This document shows, piece after piece, positions 28,203 through 37,102 of a DNA stretch of 64,000 bases. The stretch covers positions 1,778,075 through 1,842,074 of the forward strand of contig NC_020302.1 in assembly GCF_000341345.1 (NCBI RefSeq), given 5' to 3'. Position numbers and translations under genes: made by a program. The notes under the pieces are model-generated. The model did not search any database and had not been told where the DNA came from. It worked only from the letters and a program-made list of their open reading frames with translations. The stretch is from Corynebacterium halotolerans YIM 70093 = DSM 44683 (GTDB lineage: Bacteria > Actinomycetota > Actinomycetes > Mycobacteriales > Mycobacteriaceae). Positions within the stretch are counted from its first letter, which is position 1, and each line of letters begins with the position of its first letter.

Positions 28203-28549
28203 GGGCCGAGCATCCCGCAGCTCACGCGCGTTGTCAGCGGGCCGGGGGCCGCAGCGGGCCGGTTCTGTGGATAACGTCTTCTTATCCACAGGCGATCCGG
28301 TGCCGGGTGGCGGTGTCCCTCGTCATCGGGCAGGATAATGCGGCTAGAATTGTCGGACACCATCCGCCGAACCGGACGCCGGGTGTCACCGGTGGTCCCG
28401 GCACGATGGTTGAGCCGTGGTCCCCGGCCTGGATTATTTCCGGGGGCAGAGATGTTGGATCAGGTGACACGCCGTTACCGGCCACGGGGGAACATGGCAC
28501 ACCACCCCTGGGACTGACCGGGACGGCGGCCCGACAGTGAAGGAGGACA
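28203..28549. promoter_or_regulatory. divergent intergenic region between the DUF4192 and PAC2 genes
   Basis: These 347 bases hold no credible gene. They contain the paired DnaA boxes at 28265-28291 and a TAGAAT -10-like hexamer at 28345-28350 that could serve the PAC2 gene with a leader of about 190 bases. The rest is GC-rich with no clear structure. Confidence 0.5.
28265..28291. promoter_or_regulatory. two perfect inverted DnaA boxes
   Basis: TGTGGATAA (28266-28274) and TTATCCACA (28282-28290) both match the DnaA-box consensus exactly. They face each other across seven bases, extended by one more matching pair to a 10-bp inverted repeat. I see no other exact copy in the window. Confidence 0.75.
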
Positions 28550-29602
28550 ATGGGCATGCAGGACAAAGAGCGCCGCATGTACGAGCTGGAGTACCCGGCA
28601 CCGGAGGTGGGCTCGGAATCCGCCGACGGCCCGACCCTCATCGTCGCACTCCAGGGATACGCCGATGCCGGACACGCGGTGGAGGGCAGCGCCGATCATC
28701 TTTTGGCGGCGCTCGATTCCCGCCCCGTCGCGTCCTTCAACAACGACGAGCTGATCGACTACCGCTCCCGGCGTCCCGCGGTGACGATGGACAACCACCG
28801 TCTCATCGACATGGAGGATCTGCAGCTGGGTATCCGCGTGCTGCGCGACACCGCTGGCAAGTCCTTCCTGATGCTGTCCGGACCGGAGCCGGACCTGCGG
28901 TGGGAGACGTTCACGGAGGCCGTGGCCGACCTCGTCGACCGCTTCGGGGTGCAGCGCACCATCTGCCTGTACGCCGCCCCCATGGCGGTCCCGCACACAC
29001 GTCCGCTGGTGATCTCCGCGCACGGCAACTCCGTCGAGCTGGTGGGCAGCATGTTCACCTATGACTCCCGGGTGATCATGCCGGGCTCGGCCTCGATGAT
29101 GATCGAGCGCACCCTGCACAAGCGCGGGCGCAGCGTCGCCGGGTACACGGCGCATGTGCCGCACTACCTGGCCGCCTCCCCGTACCCCGAGGCCACCCAC
29201 CAGCTGCTGCAGTCGGTGGCGGAGGCCGCCGACCTGGCTCTTCCGCTGCGCAGCCTCGAGCATGACATGACGAAGGTGGCCGGCCAGCTGGCCGAGCAGG
29301 TCGACGACTCCGGGGAGATCCAGCAGGTCGTCCGCGCGCTGGAGATCCAGTACGACGAGGAGGTCGAGCGCTACCGCCAGGCCCACCCCCAGGCGATGCT
29401 GCCCGGGGAGCACAACGTGCCCACCGGCGATGAGATCGGCGAGGAGTTCGAGCGCTTCCTGGCCACCCTCGACAAGGGCAGCGGTGACGGCCGGGGCGAC
29501 GCCCAGACCCCCGACAACCAGGACGACAGCGACCTGGGTGAGGACCGGGACGATACCCCGGACACCGGCCCGGACCCGGATTCCCCGGACGACGACGAGT
29601 AG
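28550..29602 (+). CDS. PAC2 family protein
   Basis: The 350-residue protein has the PAC2 (proteasome assembly chaperone 2-like) fold: PTLIVALQGYADAGHA at the N-terminus, TICLYAAPMAVPHTRP, and ASPYPEATHQLLQSVAEA. In corynebacteria, which lack a 20S proteasome, the role is unknown. The last 55 residues are an acidic, disordered Asp/Pro-rich tail. A strong AAGGAGG site precedes ATG 28550; ATG 28556 is the alternative. Confidence 0.85.
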   Translation: MGMQDKERRMYELEYPAPEVGSESADGPTLIVALQGYADAGHAVEGSADHLLAALDSRPVASFNNDELIDYRSRRPAVTMDNHRLIDMEDLQLGIRVLRDTAGKSFLMLSGPEPDLRWETFTEAVADLVDRFGVQRTICLYAAPMAVPHTRPLVISAHGNSVELVGSMFTYDSRVIMPGSASMMIERTLHKRGRSVAGYTAHVPHYLAASPYPEATHQLLQSVAEAADLALPLRSLEHDMTKVAGQLAEQVDDSGEIQQVVRALEIQYDEEVERYRQAHPQAMLPGEHNVPTGDEIGEEFERFLATLDKGSGDGRGDAQTPDNQDDSDLGEDRDDTPDTGPDPDSPDDDE

Positions 29603-29717
29603 TCCCCACTCCTCAGGGCGCCGGGCGACGCCCCCGCGACGCAGCCACGGTCAATTCCGTGGCCGCGTCGCGGGGGCGTTCCTCGTGGCGGGGGCGGAAA
29701 CGGCTAGGTTGGAGGGT

Positions 29718-32264
29718 GTGAATCTTAGCCAGATGCTGCCCGACCTGACAGACGTCCCCGAATCCCTGCTGGAGGAATCGATCTTCGATTCCTTCCTGGC
29801 GTGGACCAGGCAGCGCGGTATCACCCTCTACCCCGCCCAGGAGGAGGCGTCGCTGGGGATTCTCGCTGGCGACAACGTCATCCTGTCCACCCCGACGGGC
29901 TCGGGCAAGTCGATGGTGGCCACCGCCGCCCACTTCATCGCGATGGCCCGTGGGCAGCGCTCCTTCTACACCGCCCCGATCAAGGCGCTGGTGAGCGAGA
30001 AATTCTTCGCCCTGTGCGAGATCTTCGGTCCGGAGAACGTCGGCATGATGACCGGCGACGCGACCGTCAACGGCCGCGCCCCGATCATCTGCGCCACCGC
30101 GGAGGTCGTGGCCAATATCGCGCTGCGCGACGGGGAGAACGCCGCCATCGACCAGGTGGTCATGGACGAGTTCCACTACTACTCCGATCCGGAGCGCGGC
30201 TGGGCGTGGCAGGTGCCGCTGCTGGAACTCTCCCGGGCCCAGTTCCTGCTGATGTCGGCCACTCTGGGGGACACGACTTTCCTGGAGGAGGATCTCACCG
30301 GGCGCACGGGGCGGACCACCACCCTGGTGGCGGGTACCACCCGTCCGGTGCCGCTGGATTTCTCCTACGTCCACACCCCGATCCACGAGACGATCGAGGA
30401 ACTGCTCGAGTCCGGCAAGGTGCCGATCTACGTGGTGCACTTCTCCCAGCGGGAGGCCACGGAACGCGCCCAGGCACTGACCTCGCTGAAGATCATCGAC
30501 GACGAGACCAAGGACAGGATCGTCGCCGAGATCGGCTCCTTCCGCTTCACCAGCACCTACGGCAGGACTCTGTCGAAGCTGCTGCGCCGCGGTATCGGCG
30601 TCCACCACGCCGGCATGCTGCCGAAGTACCGCCGCCTGGTCGAGCGGCTGTCCCAGACGGGTCTGCTCAAGGTCATTTGCGGCACCGACACCCTGGGCGT
30701 GGGCATCAACGTGCCCATCCGCACCGTGCTGATGACCGGGCTGGCCAAGTTCGACGGCACCCGCCAGCGCATCCTCAAGTCGCGCGAGTTCCACCAGATC
30801 GCCGGGCGCGCTGGCCGGGCGGGCTACGACACCGAGGGCACCGTCGTGGTTGAGGCGCCCGAGCACGAGATCGAGAACTGGCGGCTGCGCCAGCGCGCCG
30901 GGACGGATCCGAAGAAGCTGAAGAAGTTGCGCAAGAAGTCCGCCCGCGAGGGCGAGGTCACGTGGTCAGAGAAGACCTACGAACGCCTGACGACGGCCGA
31001 GCCGGAGGCGATGAGCTCCCAGTTCCGGGTGTCGAACTCGATGCTGCTCAACGTCATCGCCCGCCCCGGCGACGGCTACGGGCACCTGAAGGGGCTGCTG
31101 CGCGGCAACCACGACACCCGCGCGAAGCAGAACCGGGACATCCTTACCGCCCTCGACCTGTTCCGCGGCCTGCTCAACGCCGGGATCGTGGTCAAGGCCG
31201 AGGACGGGACCGACGAGGCGGGCCGGGTCTACCACCTCACCCAGGAGCTCCAGCGCGACTTCGCGCTCAACCAGCCGCTGGGCCCCTTCGCCCTGGCGGC
31301 ACTCACGCTGCTGGACAAGGAGTCCGACAGCTACACCCTCGATGTGATCTCCGTGTTCGAGTCGATTCTCGACGATCCCCGCCCCGTCCTGGTCGCCCAG
31401 CAGAAGGCCGAGCGCGGCGAGGAGATCGCGGCACTCAAGGCCGAGGGCGTGGACTACACCGAACGCATGGCCATCGTCGAGGACATCACCTGGCCGCAGC
31501 CGCTGCGCGATGAACTCGACGAGGCCTACGAGACCTTCGCCAAGGGCCACCCCTGGGTCCGGGAGTTCGAACTCTCCCCGAAGTCGGTCGTGCGCGACAT
31601 GATCGAGCACGCGATGACCTTCTCGGATCTGGTGGCCACTTATGGACTGGCCCGCTCCGAGGGCGTGGTCCTGCGCTACCTGACCGACGCGTGGCGCACC
31701 CTGCGTCACTCGGTCCCGCAGGAGTACCTGACCGATGAACTCGACGACGTCATCGAGTGGCTGGGCGAGCTGATCCGTCAGGTCGACTCCTCGCTGGTGG
31801 ACGAGTGGGCGCACATGGCCGACGAGGACACCCCGATCTCGAAGGACGCCCTCGAGCGCGAGCTGGCCTTCGGCACCGAGGATCCGGCCGCGCTGACCTC
31901 GAACCGCCGCGCGTTCACCATCATGGTCCGCAACCTGATGTTCCGGATCGTCGAGCTGTTCGCCTTCGAGAAGGAGGACCGCCTGGCCGAGCTGACCGAC
32001 TACCTCGAACGGGACGACAAACCCGATTTCGCCGCCGGTATGGACGCCTACTTCGACGAGTACGCCGACCTGGACACCGGGGCGGACGCCCGCGGGAAGG
32101 AGTACTTCCTCCTCGAGCAGACCGGACGGGAGTGGACCGCCAGGCAGATCATCAAGGATCCGGAGGGCGACAACTCCTTCGCCTTCGTGGCCACGGTCGA
32201 CCTCGACGCCTCCGACGAGGCCGGCGAGGTGCGGCTGGCGAAGCTCGAGCTGGAGCAGAGGTAG
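29718..32264 (+). CDS. Ski2-like DExH RNA helicase, HelY/Dob1 type
   Basis: The 848-residue helicase has Walker A TPTGSGKS (58-65), DEFH (150-153), MSATLGD and the motif VI-like QIAGRAGRAGYD. After the two RecA domains it shows the winged-helix and helical-bundle arrangement of Ski2-like enzymes and a C-terminal DSHCT-like domain (WAHMADEDTPISKDALEREL). It most resembles mycobacterial HelY. A role in RNA turnover or ribosome assembly is inferred. GTG 29718 lies 7 bases after TAGGTT (29705-29710), suggesting a leaderless mRNA. Confidence 0.9.
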   Translation: MNLSQMLPDLTDVPESLLEESIFDSFLAWTRQRGITLYPAQEEASLGILAGDNVILSTPTGSGKSMVATAAHFIAMARGQRSFYTAPIKALVSEKFFALCEIFGPENVGMMTGDATVNGRAPIICATAEVVANIALRDGENAAIDQVVMDEFHYYSDPERGWAWQVPLLELSRAQFLLMSATLGDTTFLEEDLTGRTGRTTTLVAGTTRPVPLDFSYVHTPIHETIEELLESGKVPIYVVHFSQREATERAQALTSLKIIDDETKDRIVAEIGSFRFTSTYGRTLSKLLRRGIGVHHAGMLPKYRRLVERLSQTGLLKVICGTDTLGVGINVPIRTVLMTGLAKFDGTRQRILKSREFHQIAGRAGRAGYDTEGTVVVEAPEHEIENWRLRQRAGTDPKKLKKLRKKSAREGEVTWSEKTYERLTTAEPEAMSSQFRVSNSMLLNVIARPGDGYGHLKGLLRGNHDTRAKQNRDILTALDLFRGLLNAGIVVKAEDGTDEAGRVYHLTQELQRDFALNQPLGPFALAALTLLDKESDSYTLDVISVFESILDDPRPVLVAQQKAERGEEIAALKAEGVDYTERMAIVEDITWPQPLRDELDEAYETFAKGHPWVREFELSPKSVVRDMIEHAMTFSDLVATYGLARSEGVVLRYLTDAWRTLRHSVPQEYLTDELDDVIEWLGELIRQVDSSLVDEWAHMADEDTPISKDALERELAFGTEDPAALTSNRRAFTIMVRNLMFRIVELFAFEKEDRLAELTDYLERDDKPDFAAGMDAYFDEYADLDTGADARGKEYFLLEQTGREWTARQIIKDPEGDNSFAFVATVDLDASDEAGEVRLAKLELEQR

Positions 32265-32300
32265 GTACTGCCAGGTGGTACCGGCCTGGCCCCGACCTAC
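32261..32300 (+). terminator. possible hairpin at the end of the helicase gene
   Basis: GTAGGT/ACCTAC (32261-32266 and 32295-32300) encloses a second stem GCCAGG/CCTGGC. The structure begins at the stop codon and lacks a T tract, so termination is only possible. Confidence 0.35.
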
Positions 32301-32762
32301 CTCACGGTCTGCCCGCTCCGGGCAGCAGCGAACTCGTACTGGAGATGAGACGAGGGACTGATCAGGTCGGCGGTCCCCGCGCCATTGACAGCGAGCGGAG
32401 ACCCGCCGGCAGTTGACACCGCGCTCAACCGATCAAAGAACCCGCCCAGCTTCTTCAGCACCCTGCTCTTCTTCTCCCCGTGGCCTCCGGTCGGGGCGAA
32501 GCGGGAGACAAGCGGAAGGATCCTGGTCACCGCGGTTCCGGGCGGCCTGGATCGCCCCATCACGGAAGGACCGCGCAACGAGCACCTTCGTCCCATCCGC
32601 CCGAAGGTGCTTCTCCTGTGATGATCCGGGCAAGCTCAATCTCCTTCTTCCCTGCGATGTGCCCCATCCACTCCTCGTCGATTTCCCCGTCGTCAGCAAC
32701 AGAGTCCACACCGAGTCCAATCTGTGTCGTATCATCGTGGATTCTTCCCAGGCGGCCGCCTC
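32301..32762 (-). pseudogene. possible decayed reverse-strand gene, unidentified
   Basis: The 617 bases between the helicase and the PepSY gene hold no intact gene. On the reverse strand one frame from 32762 reads about 65 codons with a protein-like composition (DDTTQIGLGVDSVADDGEID and MGHIAGKKEIELARII) before a stop near 32560. A second frame continues to about 32297 with mostly G or C in third positions (RVLKKLGGFFDRLSAV). This pattern suggests a gene broken by at least one frameshift. I do not recognise the family, and chance cannot be excluded. Confidence 0.3.
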
Positions 32763-32881
32763 ACCACAACGCGGCATCAAGGCGCATCGAAAGTTTCAAT
32801 GCCCATTTCATCTCGTTTCCCTATGGTGGGGGGCAGAACCGAATACCACACGTTCCCGAAAGCATCAGGAGTGAATCCATC

Positions 32882-33460
32882 ATGGCTTCCCGGACGATCA
32901 TCACCGCCGGCATCGCCGTCAGTGCCGGCCTCTTCCTCAGTGCGTGCGGCGACACCGGCGACACCGCCACCCCGGACAACGGCGCCGACACCACCATGGC
33001 CACCACCACCGCCCCGGCCGAATCCCCCACCGAGTCCCCGGCCACCACCACCGAGGACAACCAGGGCAATCAGCAGACCGGCGAGGATCCGGTCTTCGGG
33101 GCGATCGGCGCCGTCCTGAACGAGCACTCCGACGGCATCATCGTCACCGTCGACCGCGAGGACGACCGCGACACCTACGACATCGACGTCGTGACCGGCA
33201 ACGAGGTCATCGAGCTTGAGGTCGGCGCCGACGGCACCGTGCGGGAGGATGAGCGCGAGAGCGGGGACGAAGTAGTCGCTCATGCCCAGGAGGCCACCGT
33301 CACCGCCACCGACGCCATCCGCCAGGCACTGGATCAGCACCCGGACGGCGTGCTTGACGACGCCGAGCTCGAGGAGGAGGACGGCAACCTCCGGTGGGAG
33401 ATCAGCCTGGACGACGCCGACCGCAACGATCTGACCGAGCTGACCGTCCCGGCGACCTAA
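32882..33460 (+). CDS. PepSY-domain lipoprotein
   Basis: This 192-residue secreted lipoprotein has a signal peptide with lipobox LSAC (Cys22), then a Thr/Asp/Glu-rich linker and a C-terminal double PepSY-like region (YDIDVVTGNEVIELEVGADG and AIRQALDQHPDGVLDDAELE). PepSY domains often inhibit or sense at the cell surface; no partner is visible here. GGAGTG precedes ATG 32882. Strongly acidic composition suggests cation binding. TATGGT at 32822-32827 may be its -10 box. Confidence 0.82.
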   Translation: MASRTIITAGIAVSAGLFLSACGDTGDTATPDNGADTTMATTTAPAESPTESPATTTEDNQGNQQTGEDPVFGAIGAVLNEHSDGIIVTVDREDDRDTYDIDVVTGNEVIELEVGADGTVREDERESGDEVVAHAQEATVTATDAIRQALDQHPDGVLDDAELEEEDGNLRWEISLDDADRNDLTELTVPAT

Positions 33461-33507
33461 CAGCTCAGTCAACAGGGCCGCGCGGTGTGCAGCACCGAGA
33501 AGCGCAA

Positions 33508-33541
33508 AAGCGCCGCCCCGGAATATTCCGGGGCGGCGCTT
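33508..33541. terminator. palindromic bidirectional terminator
   Basis: A 34-base perfect palindrome centred on GGAATATTCC lies between the convergent PepSY and ahpD genes. A-rich sequence on the left and TT on the right fit termination from both directions. Confidence 0.9.
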
Positions 33542-33580
33542 GCTGGTGCGTCAGCCTCTGTGGAGAGACTCAGATGCTCC

Positions 33581-34105
33581 CTAGCGGGCGGCCTCGATCT
33601 GGATGGCCTGGGCCAGGGCCTGGACGACGCCGGCGACCTTGACCGACTCCCAGACCTGCTCCTTGGTCAGTCCGGCCTCACGCACGGTGTTGGCGTGGGC
33701 CACGGCGCAGTGCTCGCAGCCGTTGATGGTGGACACGGCCAGGGACCACAGCTCGAAGTCGACCTTCTCGACACCCGGCTTGGAGATGATGTTCATCCGC
33801 AGGCCGAACTTGACCTGGGTGTAGTCATCGCCGAGCCAACCCTTGGCACGGTAGGCGACGTTGTTCATCGCCATGACCGTGGCGGCACCGAGAGCGGCCT
33901 CGTAGGCCTCCTCGGACAGGTGCTCCTTGGCCTCCTCGGAGATCTCCGAGAAGACGGTGTCGTTGCGGGTTGCCGCGGCGGAGGCGACCAGGGTGCCCCA
34001 CAGCTGCTGCTCGCTCAGCTCGGTGGAGCGGGTCAGCGTGCCGATGTTGAGCTTCTGATCCTTGGCGTACTCCGGCAGGGAGTTCTTCAGATTCTCGATC
34101 GACAT
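33581..34105 (-). CDS. ahpD: alkyl hydroperoxide reductase AhpD
   Basis: This thioredoxin-like disulfide reductase recharges AhpC in actinobacteria that lack AhpF. The 174-residue protein is full length, with the Cys130-x-x-Cys133 centre in [10 protein letters not shown] and the following histidine of the proton relay. Its ATG overlaps the ahpC stop by one base (TAATG), so the two are translated together. Confidence 0.95.
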   Translation of the reverse strand: MSIENLKNSLPEYAKDQKLNIGTLTRSTELSEQQLWGTLVASAAATRNDTVFSEISEEAKEHLSEEAYEAALGAATVMAMNNVAYRAKGWLGDDYTQVKFGLRMNIISKPGVEKVDFELWSLAVSTINGCEHCAVAHANTVREAGLTKEQVWESVKVAGVVQALAQAIQIEAAR

Positions 34106-34701
34106 TACTTGAGGGCTCCCTGGACAACATCCATCTTGTCGATGTTCTTGGTCGGGTCGTTGGCCTCCCAGTTGCAGGCGCAGACTTCCTCGGACTGCAG
34201 CGCGTCGAGGACACGCAGGACCTCGTCGACGTTGCGGCCGACGGCGTCCGGGGTGACGGAGACGAACTGGATGATGCCGTCCGGATCGATGATGAAGGTG
34301 GCGCGGTCGGCGACACCGTCAGCGTTCTCGACGCCCAGGGCGCGGATCAGCTCGTGCTTGATGTCGGAGAACATCGGGAACGGGACGTCCTTCAGCTCCG
34401 GGTGGGTCGCGCGCCAGTTGAAGTGGGCGAACTCGTTGTCGACGGAACCGCCGAGGACCTGGGTGTCGCGGTCCTGGAACTCCTCGTCGAGCTTACCGAA
34501 GGCAGCGATCTCGGTCGGGCAGACGAAGGTGAAGTCCTTCGGGTAGAAGAAGACGATCTTCCACTTGCCCGGGTAGTTGTCCAGGCCGACGGTCTCGAAG
34601 TAGTCCTCCGGCTGCTGGGCGTTGACGCCCTGCAGGTTGCCGCCCTTGAGAGCGGTCAGCTTGAACTCCGGGAACTTCTCTCCAACGGTAAGGATAGCCA
34701 T
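34105..34701 (-). CDS. ahpC: alkyl hydroperoxide reductase AhpC (2-Cys peroxiredoxin)
   Basis: It reduces hydrogen peroxide, alkyl hydroperoxides and peroxynitrite. In the 198-residue protein the peroxidatic Cys61 lies in FVCPTEI and the C-terminal Cys174/Cys176 (VCACNW) provide the resolving thiol, as in mycobacterial AhpC. GAGGAGACAC precedes the ATG. It is divergent from oxyR with a near-consensus promoter, so OxyR control is likely. Confidence 0.96.
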   Translation of the reverse strand: MAILTVGEKFPEFKLTALKGGNLQGVNAQQPEDYFETVGLDNYPGKWKIVFFYPKDFTFVCPTEIAAFGKLDEEFQDRDTQVLGGSVDNEFAHFNWRATHPELKDVPFPMFSDIKHELIRALGVENADGVADRATFIIDPDGIIQFVSVTPDAVGRNVDEVLRVLDALQSEEVCACNWEANDPTKNIDKMDVVQGALK

Positions 34702-34824
34702 GTGTGTCTCCTCAGAATGATCGGGGATTCAGGTGGTACCATTCCGGCTCCACCCGGCCGCGAGTGCGGTGCACCTCCAGCATGCCACCCACTGTGAAAT
34801 GGGTCGCTCTGCAGGCCGCATTCC

Positions 34825-34852
34825 AGTATACGTCAATAACCGCTTGCGTCAA
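34825..34852 (-). promoter_or_regulatory. strong ahpC promoter
   Basis: On the reverse strand TTGACG (34852-34847), 16 bases, then TATACT (34830-34825) is close to the sigma-70 consensus. The leader would be about 117 bases. The -35 lies in the cluster of direct repeats that OxyR may bind. Confidence 0.7.
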
Positions 34853-34867
34853 TAGTAATCCGCTTGC
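34832..34867. promoter_or_regulatory. direct repeats in the ahpC-oxyR intergenic region, possible OxyR site
   Basis: GTCAATA occurs at 34832 and 34848 (16 bases apart) and CCGCTTGC at 34840 and 34860 (20 bases apart). The repeats overlap the ahpC -35 and lie just upstream of the oxyR -10 (TATAGT, 34876-34881). LysR-type regulators commonly bind here; the assignment is inferred from position. Confidence 0.45.
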
Positions 34868-34888
34868 ATTCTGTGTATAGTCATAGGC

Positions 34889-35839
34889 ATGAGCAATAAG
34901 GACTACAAGCCGACTCTCTCGCAGTTGCGCACCTTCGTCACTATCGCGGAGAACAAGCACTTCGGCACCGCGGCCACCAAGCTCGGCATCTCCCAGCCTT
35001 CACTGTCCCAGGCACTCGTCGCACTCGAGAACGGCCTCGGGGTCCAGCTCATCGAGCGTTCGACCCGCAAGGTCATCGTCACCGCCGCAGGCGAGGAGCT
35101 GCTCCCCTACGCCAAGGCGACCCTGGACGCCGCCGATGCCTTCCTCGCCCACTCCCGCGGCGCCAACGGCACCCTCTCGGGACCGCTGACGATCGGCATC
35201 ATTCCCACGGTCGCACCCTACATCCTCCCCTCCCTGCTGACCTCCATCCAGGAGCACTACCCCGATCTGGAGCCGCGGTTCGTCGAGGACCAGACCCGGC
35301 ACCTCGTCCAGATGCTGCGCGACGGCCAGCTCGACCTCGGCATCATGGCGGTCCCGGCGGAGGCCTCCGGCATGACCGAGGTGGCGCTCTACCGCGAAGA
35401 CTTCGCCGTCGTCGTCCCCTCCGACCACCCGCTCGCCGGCCGCCGCGACCTGAGCCTGAGCACCCTCAACGAACTGGATCTGCTACTGCTCGACGACGGG
35501 CACTGCCTCCACGACCAGATCGTGGATCTGTGCCGCAAGGCCGACATCAACCCCAGCGAGGCCACCAACTCCGTCACCCGCGCCTCCAGCCTCACGACGA
35601 TCATGCGGCTGGTCATCGGCGGGCTGGGATCGACGCTGGTGCCGGCCAGTGCGCTGGAGACCGAGTGCACCCGCCCGGGCCTGGCCATCGCGCACTTCAG
35701 TGACGACGTCACGGCCGAACGCCAGATCGGCCTGGTCTTCCGTAACTCCAGCTCCCGCGCCGACGAGTTCCGGGCCTTCGGCGAACTCGTCACCGCGGCC
35801 CACCAGGACGCCGTCAGCAATCAACTGGCCACCGCCTGA
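34889..35839 (+). CDS. oxyR: hydrogen-peroxide-sensing LysR regulator OxyR
   Basis: The 316-residue protein has a LysR N-terminal helix-turn-helix (FGTAATKLGISQPSLSQALV) and an effector domain with the OxyR redox pair Cys206 and Cys215 in DDGHCLHDQIVDLC. Peroxide joins these two into a disulfide. ATG 34889 follows TATAGT (34876-34881) by 7 bases with no ribosome site. It is divergent from ahpC-ahpD, its likely target, and upstream of hrpA as in C. glutamicum. Confidence 0.94.
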   Translation: MSNKDYKPTLSQLRTFVTIAENKHFGTAATKLGISQPSLSQALVALENGLGVQLIERSTRKVIVTAAGEELLPYAKATLDAADAFLAHSRGANGTLSGPLTIGIIPTVAPYILPSLLTSIQEHYPDLEPRFVEDQTRHLVQMLRDGQLDLGIMAVPAEASGMTEVALYREDFAVVVPSDHPLAGRRDLSLSTLNELDLLLLDDGHCLHDQIVDLCRKADINPSEATNSVTRASSLTTIMRLVIGGLGSTLVPASALETECTRPGLAIAHFSDDVTAERQIGLVFRNSSSRADEFRAFGELVTAAHQDAVSNQLATA

Positions 35840-35861
35840 CACCCGGTGTCAGGCATGAGCC

Positions 35862-35908
35862 GACCCCCTGGCCGGTAGGTGGTGAACCTACCGGCCAGGG
35901 GGTCGTTT
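35862..35908 (+). terminator. oxyR terminator
   Basis: A perfect 19-bp stem (35862-35880 with 35886-35904) closes a five-base loop and ends in GTTTCATT. It lies between convergent oxyR and the GYQ-repeat gene and may serve both. Confidence 0.92.
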
Positions 35909-35937
35909 CATTGTTGCCCTGGGCGGGCGGGTCCTAC

Positions 35938-36992
35938 CGGACCGCCGGGGCGGGCAGCCGCCCACCCGACATCTGCCGGTACAGGTGCGCCTGGATCAGC
36001 AGCATGGCCGGGCCCAGCACCAGCATCGCCAGGCCGAACGTCATGATGGCGGCCAGGCCGATGAGAATGAAGCTCACCAGGAAGAACAGCAGCAACTTGC
36101 CGTAGTTGCGGAGGGCGTCGCGCAGGCCGGTGCCGATGGCGCCCCCGACGCCCGCCCGGCGGTCGACGGCGTACCAGGCCAGGAAGGCGGTCAGCGGGGA
36201 CAACAGAACCGCCACCAGCATCGTGAGACCGGCGAACGCCAGGGCACGACCGGCGAATGCCAGGGCGGCCTCCTCGGTCTGGAGCTCCATCGGTGAGCCG
36301 AGGAAGGCCGGGCCGATCAGCGGCAGCGCGATGACCATCATCACCACGAAGGTGAAGATCTGGACGAGGATGAGCACGATGAAGGACGGCCACAGGTTCA
36401 CGTCCCGCACGAATGCACCGAGCCCGACCTTCGGCTCGTCGATCTCCCGCAGGGCGCCGGTGTAGATGAGCACCGTCACCAGTCCCGAGGCCACGGCGAA
36501 GAGCAGCTGAGCGATGAGGTACACGCCGGACTGCGGTCCCCCGAGCGTGAACTCGATCAACGCGGACACCGCGAACGTCAGGACGAGCAGGACCAGGGTG
36601 CCGAGGATCCAGATGGGCCAGTTGGCGAACACGGCCCGGAAGGCCCAGCCGACGGCGTCGGTGACGGTCACCTTCCCGGTGCCCTGCCCGGGCTGCCCTG
36701 CGGCGCCACCGTAACCCTGATACCCCTGGTAGCCCTGGTACCCCTGGTAGCCCTGGTACCCCTGACCACCTGCGCCACCCGCACCGTAGCCGCCGTAGGA
36801 GGGATTGTCCTCCGGGTGCGGGGTCGAGGGGTAGGAGGGGTAACTCGGGTAACCCTGTCCGCCGGCGTCCGGGGAGGGGGTGGGCCCGGAGGGCCCGGCA
36901 CCCCGGTTGGTCTCGGGCCGGTCCTCAGGACGGTCCCCGGATCGATCCTCGTCGTCCCAGGGGTTGCCGCCGTTACCGGGAGGCGTGGTCAT
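35938..36992 (-). CDS. membrane protein with tandem GYQ repeats
   Basis: The protein has about 350 residues. The first 105 are hydrophilic, rich in Pro, Gly, Ser and Tyr, with PSYPSYPS and five GYQ units in a row near residues 77-93. Six or so membrane helices follow, from about residue 122, in a layout seen in glycerophosphoryl-diester-phosphodiesterase-membrane-domain-like or DUF975-like proteins. The function is unknown. Tyr/Gly/Pro-rich cytoplasmic fronts are common in actinobacterial membrane proteins. GTGACC and an AAAGGTGACC site lie at the start. Confidence 0.72.
36718..36768. repeat. 9-bp tandem repeat encoding GYQ
   Basis: Five to six near-identical 9-base units (TACCAGGGC or TACCAGGGG on the coding strand) lie in frame inside the membrane protein gene. 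Copy number could vary by slippage without breaking the frame. Confidence 0.85.
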
Positions 36993-37102
36993 ACACGGTC
37001 ACCTTTCTCGTCTCCGCTGCTGTCGTACCCGCCCCACGGTACCGCACCTACCCTGCCCACCTGGGATGAAGGAGCCGGCCACGGTATCATCCACAGTCAG
37101 CC

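Noticed and set aside
33581..35839. Toxin-antitoxin or defence cluster around the lipoprotein and oxyR
   Set aside because: All members are identifiable stress genes (ahpC, ahpD, oxyR) or a PepSY lipoprotein. There are no nuclease, reverse transcriptase or small paired toxin genes.
36718..36768. Possible CRISPR-like repeat
   Set aside because: The units are 9 bases with no spacers, in frame, and encode GYQ. It is a coding tandem repeat.
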